Assembly (NCBI GenBank): GCA_002423185.1 | Contig: DIUX01000004.1 | Location: 62,001 to 126,000 of the forward strand | Direction: 5' to 3' | DNA length: 64,000 nucleotides | Source of the DNA: Micavibrio sp. UBA6147 | GTDB taxonomy: Bacteria; Pseudomonadota; Alphaproteobacteria; Micavibrionales; UBA1664 | Shown here: piece by piece, positions 61,191-64,000 of the stretch | How the letters are laid out: the number at the start of each line of letters is the position of its first letter | How positions within the stretch are numbered: position 1 is the stretch's first letter | Translations under genes and position numbers: made by a program | Notes under the pieces: generated by a model | The model's database searches: none | Seen by the model: only the letters and a program-made list of their open reading frames with translations | Told to the model about the DNA's origin: nothing

Positions 61191-62093
61191 TTAGTAGGAC
61201 GCCGTCTGCTTAACGCGAATTTCGGATGCAGACGAACCGTTATAGATTCGCACAAATCTGCGGGCTGTTCCAGCACTATTTTGCGGATGTTTGCCGCCGA
61301 TCATTTCCTGCATGACGTGACTGAGGCGCAGATCGGTCACGGCGGGGGCGGTGTGTGGCCCCATGCTGACCAAGGTTTCATCGCCCAATTTGCGCAAGGA
61401 GAGCGAAAGTTTGCCCATCGTCGCGGCAAGGGCTAGGACTTCCACAGAGTTCGTGTCGACCTCCAATGTCACGGTACGGGCGACTTTGGGGTCGCCTTGC
61501 CCAGCGGTGCTTTGGTCGGTGGCAAGGACGCGGACATTTTGTAAGACCGTTTGGGCGGCGTTCTTGCTGATGACTTGCGCGGCGGTGTCGCGGATGGCTT
61601 CGTCACGCGGCAAGCGAATATCATAGGTCATGATGACGTCCACATAATCGCCCGCACTGATGAATCCGCCGGCGGAGGACGCCGCAGTGACGGGGATGGC
61701 CACGGCGCGCATCCCATCACTGAGGGAGGCCGCCAGAAAATTCGCGGCGTTTTCGGGGACGAGCGCGGTTTTCATAAGGGGTTCGCCTTTGGCTACATCA
61801 CGGCGGAGCATGCCGGACAGCGCCTCGGCGGCGGATTGATTGGCCTCACGCACGATGGCGCCCGCAAAGACGGCGTTTTTTGGCCATTCTTGCCATGTCA
61901 TACCGTTTTCCTTGAGGTCTTCGCCTTTTTTAAGCGCGGTCGCGGCGAGCAGGATTTGAACCGTTTCAGTGGCTTGCTTTTGGACGGTGACGGCCTCTTT
62001 TTGCTTTGATCCGATGGTGATCTGAATGAAAATAGCCACCAAGACCGCCATAAAAAATCCGCCGGTGATGATGAGAAGTGTTTGTCTTTTCAT
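61191..62093 (-). CDS. cpaB: Flp pilus assembly protein CpaB (RcpC)
   Basis: 300 residues with a signal anchor (LLIITGGFFMAVLVAIFIQ), a SAF-type domain (VQILLAATALKKGEDLKENG) and the RcpC C-terminal domain (ISAGDYVDVIMTYDIRLP, then RTVTLEVDTNSVEVLALAA). CpaB acts in the periplasm with the secretin complex. AGGA precedes the ATG. The stop is followed by 222 bases to the first possible cpaC start. Confidence 0.9.
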   Translation of the reverse strand: MKRQTLLIITGGFFMAVLVAIFIQITIGSKQKEAVTVQKQATETVQILLAATALKKGEDLKENGMTWQEWPKNAVFAGAIVREANQSAAEALSGMLRRDVAKGEPLMKTALVPENAANFLAASLSDGMRAVAIPVTAASSAGGFISAGDYVDVIMTYDIRLPRDEAIRDTAAQVISKNAAQTVLQNVRVLATDQSTAGQGDPKVARTVTLEVDTNSVEVLALAATMGKLSLSLRKLGDETLVSMGPHTAPAVTDLRLSHVMQEMIGGKHPQNSAGTARRFVRIYNGSSASEIRVKQTASY

Positions 62094-62130
62094 GGTTTTG
62101 GTTCCTGTATCGTTTGGTTTCTATCGGTTT

Positions 62131-62655
62131 TTATAGAAACGGTGTGTATCCAAGGGCGACAAAGGCGGCGGCGGCACCCGCCGCAATGGCGATGCCATAG
62201 GGCAAAGCGTTTTCACCGCGGTGCAGACGTTCCAGCCATCCGTTCTCAGGGCGCAGCCCCGCCGGAATTGCCGGATAAAAGCCAGTCGTTTTGTTCGCCT
62301 TACGAAAGGCCAGCGCAGCCAGAGCCAGAAAAAATCCTGTGACGCTCATGACCAGCATAAAAATAGGCAGACCCTCAAGCCCGACCCATAAGGCCAAGGC
62401 CGAGGCCATTTTTGCATCGCCCGCGCCAAGGGTGCGCGTGGCAAACATGATGGCGGTCAGGACAAATATAATACCGCCCGCAATGATGTGCGGAGCAAGG
62501 CTTGTGATCAATGTGTCCGGCGCAAGGCTTGCCAAGGCAAAACCGCCCAGCATCACGAGAATAAACGGATTGGGCAGGCGCATTTGCCGAAAATCATACA
62601 CGGCCGCAAGGACGGCGGTGATGAGGGTGAGGCTGGCGAGTGCCGTAAAAATCAT
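62131..62655 (-). CDS. cpaA: Prepilin peptidase CpaA
   Basis: 174 residues, about six membrane helices. The two catalytic aspartates of type IV prepilin peptidases are visible: YDFRQMRLPN near the N-terminus and GAGDAK in the GxGD motif. CpaA cleaves the Flp pilin leader and lacks the N-methylating part found in PilD, as is normal for this family. Located directly after flp and its stabilising hairpin. Confidence 0.93.
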   Translation of the reverse strand: MIFTALASLTLITAVLAAVYDFRQMRLPNPFILVMLGGFALASLAPDTLITSLAPHIIAGGIIFVLTAIMFATRTLGAGDAKMASALALWVGLEGLPIFMLVMSVTGFFLALAALAFRKANKTTGFYPAIPAGLRPENGWLERLHRGENALPYGIAIAAGAAAAFVALGYTPFL

Positions 62656-62730
62656 GGGTTTATCTGCCTTGTATTTTTGGTGTCTGGTGCCGGTTTCGTC
62701 ACTATTTGATGTTGGTGTTTTTTAAGCAGA

Positions 62731-62761
62731 ACGGCTCGGGGAAGGGGGTTCCCCGAGCCGT
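62731..62761 (-). terminator. Strong hairpin between flp and cpaA
   Basis: ACGGCTCGGGGAA pairs perfectly with TTCCCCGAGCCGT (13 pairs, five-base loop). On the minus strand it is followed by TCTGCTT and not by a true T-run, so it is more likely an mRNA-stabilising or partial-termination element that raises pilin levels over the rest of the operon. Confidence 0.65.
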
Positions 62762-62784
62762 GTCTTGCGTCGTGCGACGAAACT

Positions 62785-62970
62785 TTATTCTGGGCGCTCG
62801 CCGAGTTTTGTGGACATGTCGGAGAACAGGGTTGTGAGATCTTCACCAAAGGTGAACACGACGACGGAAATCGCCACTGCAATCCCTGCTGCGATCAAAC
62901 CGTACTCGATGGCTGTCGCGCCTTTTTCCTGTGAAAAATATGCTTGTGTTTGAGAGATAAATTTTAACAT
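62785..62970 (-). CDS. flp: Flp-type pilin
   Basis: 61 residues, typical Flp size. The leader MLKFISQTQAYFSQEKG is followed by cleavage site G / ATAIEYGLIAAGIAVAISVV, the classical Flp motif with Glu and Tyr at positions 5 and 6 of the mature pilin. The product is a short hydrophobic helix plus a small tail, assembled into bundled adhesive pili. GGAG lies seven bases before the ATG. First gene of the operon, next to a highly AT-rich upstream region that probably holds its promoter. Confidence 0.95.
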   Translation of the reverse strand: MLKFISQTQAYFSQEKGATAIEYGLIAAGIAVAISVVVFTFGEDLTTLFSDMSTKLGERPE

Positions 62971-63039
62971 TGCCGCACTCCATTTGTTTTTTGGTTACTG
63001 TTTGTTTCGGTGTTCAGTTTTTTGGAATTTTGAAACCGT

Positions 63040-63345
63040 CTGCCGATACCTTCAGAATATCGAATGTTTATTAACGATGTCTTAAAATTGACATCTTTTA
63101 CTTTAATTATCGTTTATATTTAAAGTAAAAATAGGCATTAATTGTATTAGTATTTATCTTTACTTCATTTAAATTTTACATAAAATTTTAATGACTTTGG
63201 GTTAAAAATAAAGATAATTTGTGTTTTTTATTAACTAATTGAAAAATATATGAAATTAGTTCCGCGAAAGATTTTAAAATTTTACATAATATTTTTATTT
63301 ATTTGATGTTTATTTGTGATAATTATGGGCTAATTTTGCGCTAAA
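63040..63345. promoter_or_regulatory. AT-rich region upstream of flp
   Basis: About 300 bases of very AT-rich DNA, out of character with the rest of the window, with several overlapping palindromic and A-tract stretches such as AAATTTTACATAAAATTTT (63171-63189). It lies between flp (minus) and the last gene (plus). It probably holds the flp promoter and sites for nucleoid-associated or MucR/H-NS-type regulators. No gene is seen here. Confidence 0.45.
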
Positions 63346-63500
63346 TGCTTTTTCGCTCTTATGAGGCCATGAAAAAATAATGATATGTGCTGTTATTTTT
63401 ATAAAACTGGGGCTTTGGGGCAGGGCGGCGGGGCGGTTATTGCAAAGATTTTTGCATTAAGCGCGAAAATATTTTGTGATTTTAAGGAGAGATTTTCATT

Positions 63501-63660
63501 TAAAGCGGGTTTTTAAAGCGGGTTTTGGGGAGGGGCGCGAATGAGGCGCTGGAATAATGATTGGGAATGAGGGGACGAAGAGTGGTGGCGCGGAATGGTA
63601 GCTGGGAATGGTGGCTGGAAGAGATGGTTGGGAATGAGGACTGGAATTGGGGCGGATATG
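63501..63660 (+). repeat. G-rich degenerate repeats
   Basis: Two copies of AAAGCGGGTTTT lie near 63501-63525, followed to about 63660 by many variants of TGGGAATGAGG / GCTGGGAATGGTGG in an almost pyrimidine-free strand. No frame with a start or known family covers it. Confidence 0.5.
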
Positions 63661-63711
63661 GAAACATATCGCTTGCCTTGGGGGCGGGAATTGGCTAAAA
63701 GTCCGGCAGAG

Positions 63712-63717
63712 TATAAT
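63712..63717 (+). promoter_or_regulatory. -10 element before the last gene
   Basis: TATAAT, with TTGGCT 15 bases upstream as a weak -35, about 35 bases before the ATG at 63753. Confidence 0.35.
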
Positions 63718-63752
63718 AAATTTTCATATAAATAATTAGGGAGAACAAGATC

Positions 63753-64000
63753 ATGAAAAAAACTATGCGTAATTTGGCTGTGCCTTTTGCTCTTATGGCG
63801 TCTATGCCGGTGGCTTTGGCGGCGGCGGTTCCTGTGCCTGAGGCTGATTGCTCGGTGACGGTACGGGTTTTTGAAGAAAGAACCCTGTGCTCATATCAGT
63901 ATAATCTGGACGGAATGCCCGGGGTTACGTTGACAATGAAAGCCCAATTTGATGGCGCTGATGTCAATTTGTGCGGCGAATTCTTCGGTGCGATGGAGTC
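63753..64000 (+). CDS. Exported protein, 3'-truncated
   Basis: The first 82 codons of a gene that leaves the window. MKKTMRNLAVPFALMASMPV is a signal peptide, with cleavage likely near ALAAAVP. The mature part is Cys-containing (DCSVTV; RTLCSYQY; VNLCGEFFG) and starts with strand-like sequence, so it is a periplasmic or outer-membrane protein with possible disulfides. AGGGAGA precedes the ATG by eight bases. The family cannot be told from this part. Confidence 0.7.
   Translation, partial: MKKTMRNLAVPFALMASMPVALAAAVPVPEADCSVTVRVFEERTLCSYQYNLDGMPGVTLTMKAQFDGADVNLCGEFFGAME

Noticed and set aside
63040..63345. Replication origin in the AT-rich block
   Set aside because: No run of DnaA-box-like sequences, and no dnaA, dnaN, parA or hemE nearby.

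Overview
The window looks like chromosomal DNA of a Gram-negative bacterium, most likely an alphaproteobacterium. The support is an alphaproteobacterial Cpa/Tad Flp-pilus locus, a COG4321-type ribbon-helix-helix protein, a SbmA/YddA-type ABC exporter, a LemA/DUF2207 pair, and outer-membrane features such as an autotransporter, a secretin and lipoproteins. Base composition looks moderate. A Micavibrio-like lineage is possible, but that is a guess. No rRNA or tRNA, integrase, transposase or CRISPR array was recognised.

Layout. 1-8.4 kb: the 3' end of a large autotransporter, a lipoprotein hydrolase, small unknown genes, and two tandem paralogous membrane proteins. 8.5-13.8 kb (minus strand): a long coiled-coil membrane protein, a VWA-like protein and FtsH. 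13.9-22 kb: a lipoprotein, a two-gene ABC exporter, a DotI/IcmL-like exported protein, a His/Cys-rich metal-binding protein, lemA-DUF2207, then about 900 bp with no convincing gene that holds a structured-RNA candidate. 22.3-31.6 kb: CoaD-like protein, Uup, an HMA-MauE metal protein, a TetR regulator, TypA, glyoxalase I and a degenerate receiver protein. 31.8-37.9 kb: a histidine kinase with a tail-to-tail response regulator, a ribbon-helix-helix protein, NhaA, a GrpE-like protein with an apparent second GrpE-like module, and a fatty-acid hydroxylase.

The highlight is at 38.2-42.3 kb. A CbxX/SpoVK-type AAA+ ATPase is followed by a 175-residue protein (40283-40810) with a Nif11-like N-terminus and six repeats of the form T-T/S-x-x-x-G-E-E. 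Immediately downstream is an ATP-grasp ligase (40879-41787), with a terminator-like hairpin between them. This is the architecture of a plesiocin-type graspetide (omega-ester RiPP) cluster: a multi-core precursor plus a macrocyclising ligase.

42.4-47.6 kb holds a Pycsar-effector-like membrane protein, a 901-residue unknown protein with internal repeats, Dps and a small exported protein. 47.8-51.8 kb encodes ResB, CcsA and a ResA/TlpA thioredoxin, a System II cytochrome c maturation set that is unusual for an alphaproteobacterium. 51.9-63 kb is the Flp pilus locus: a CpaC-N-like protein and a TadD-like lipoprotein on the plus strand, then tadC, tadB, cpaF, cpaE, cpaD, cpaC, cpaB, cpaA and flp on the minus strand, transcribed from flp towards tadC. 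Upstream of flp is a very AT-rich stretch and a G-rich repeat tract, followed by the start of one more exported protein that runs off the window.
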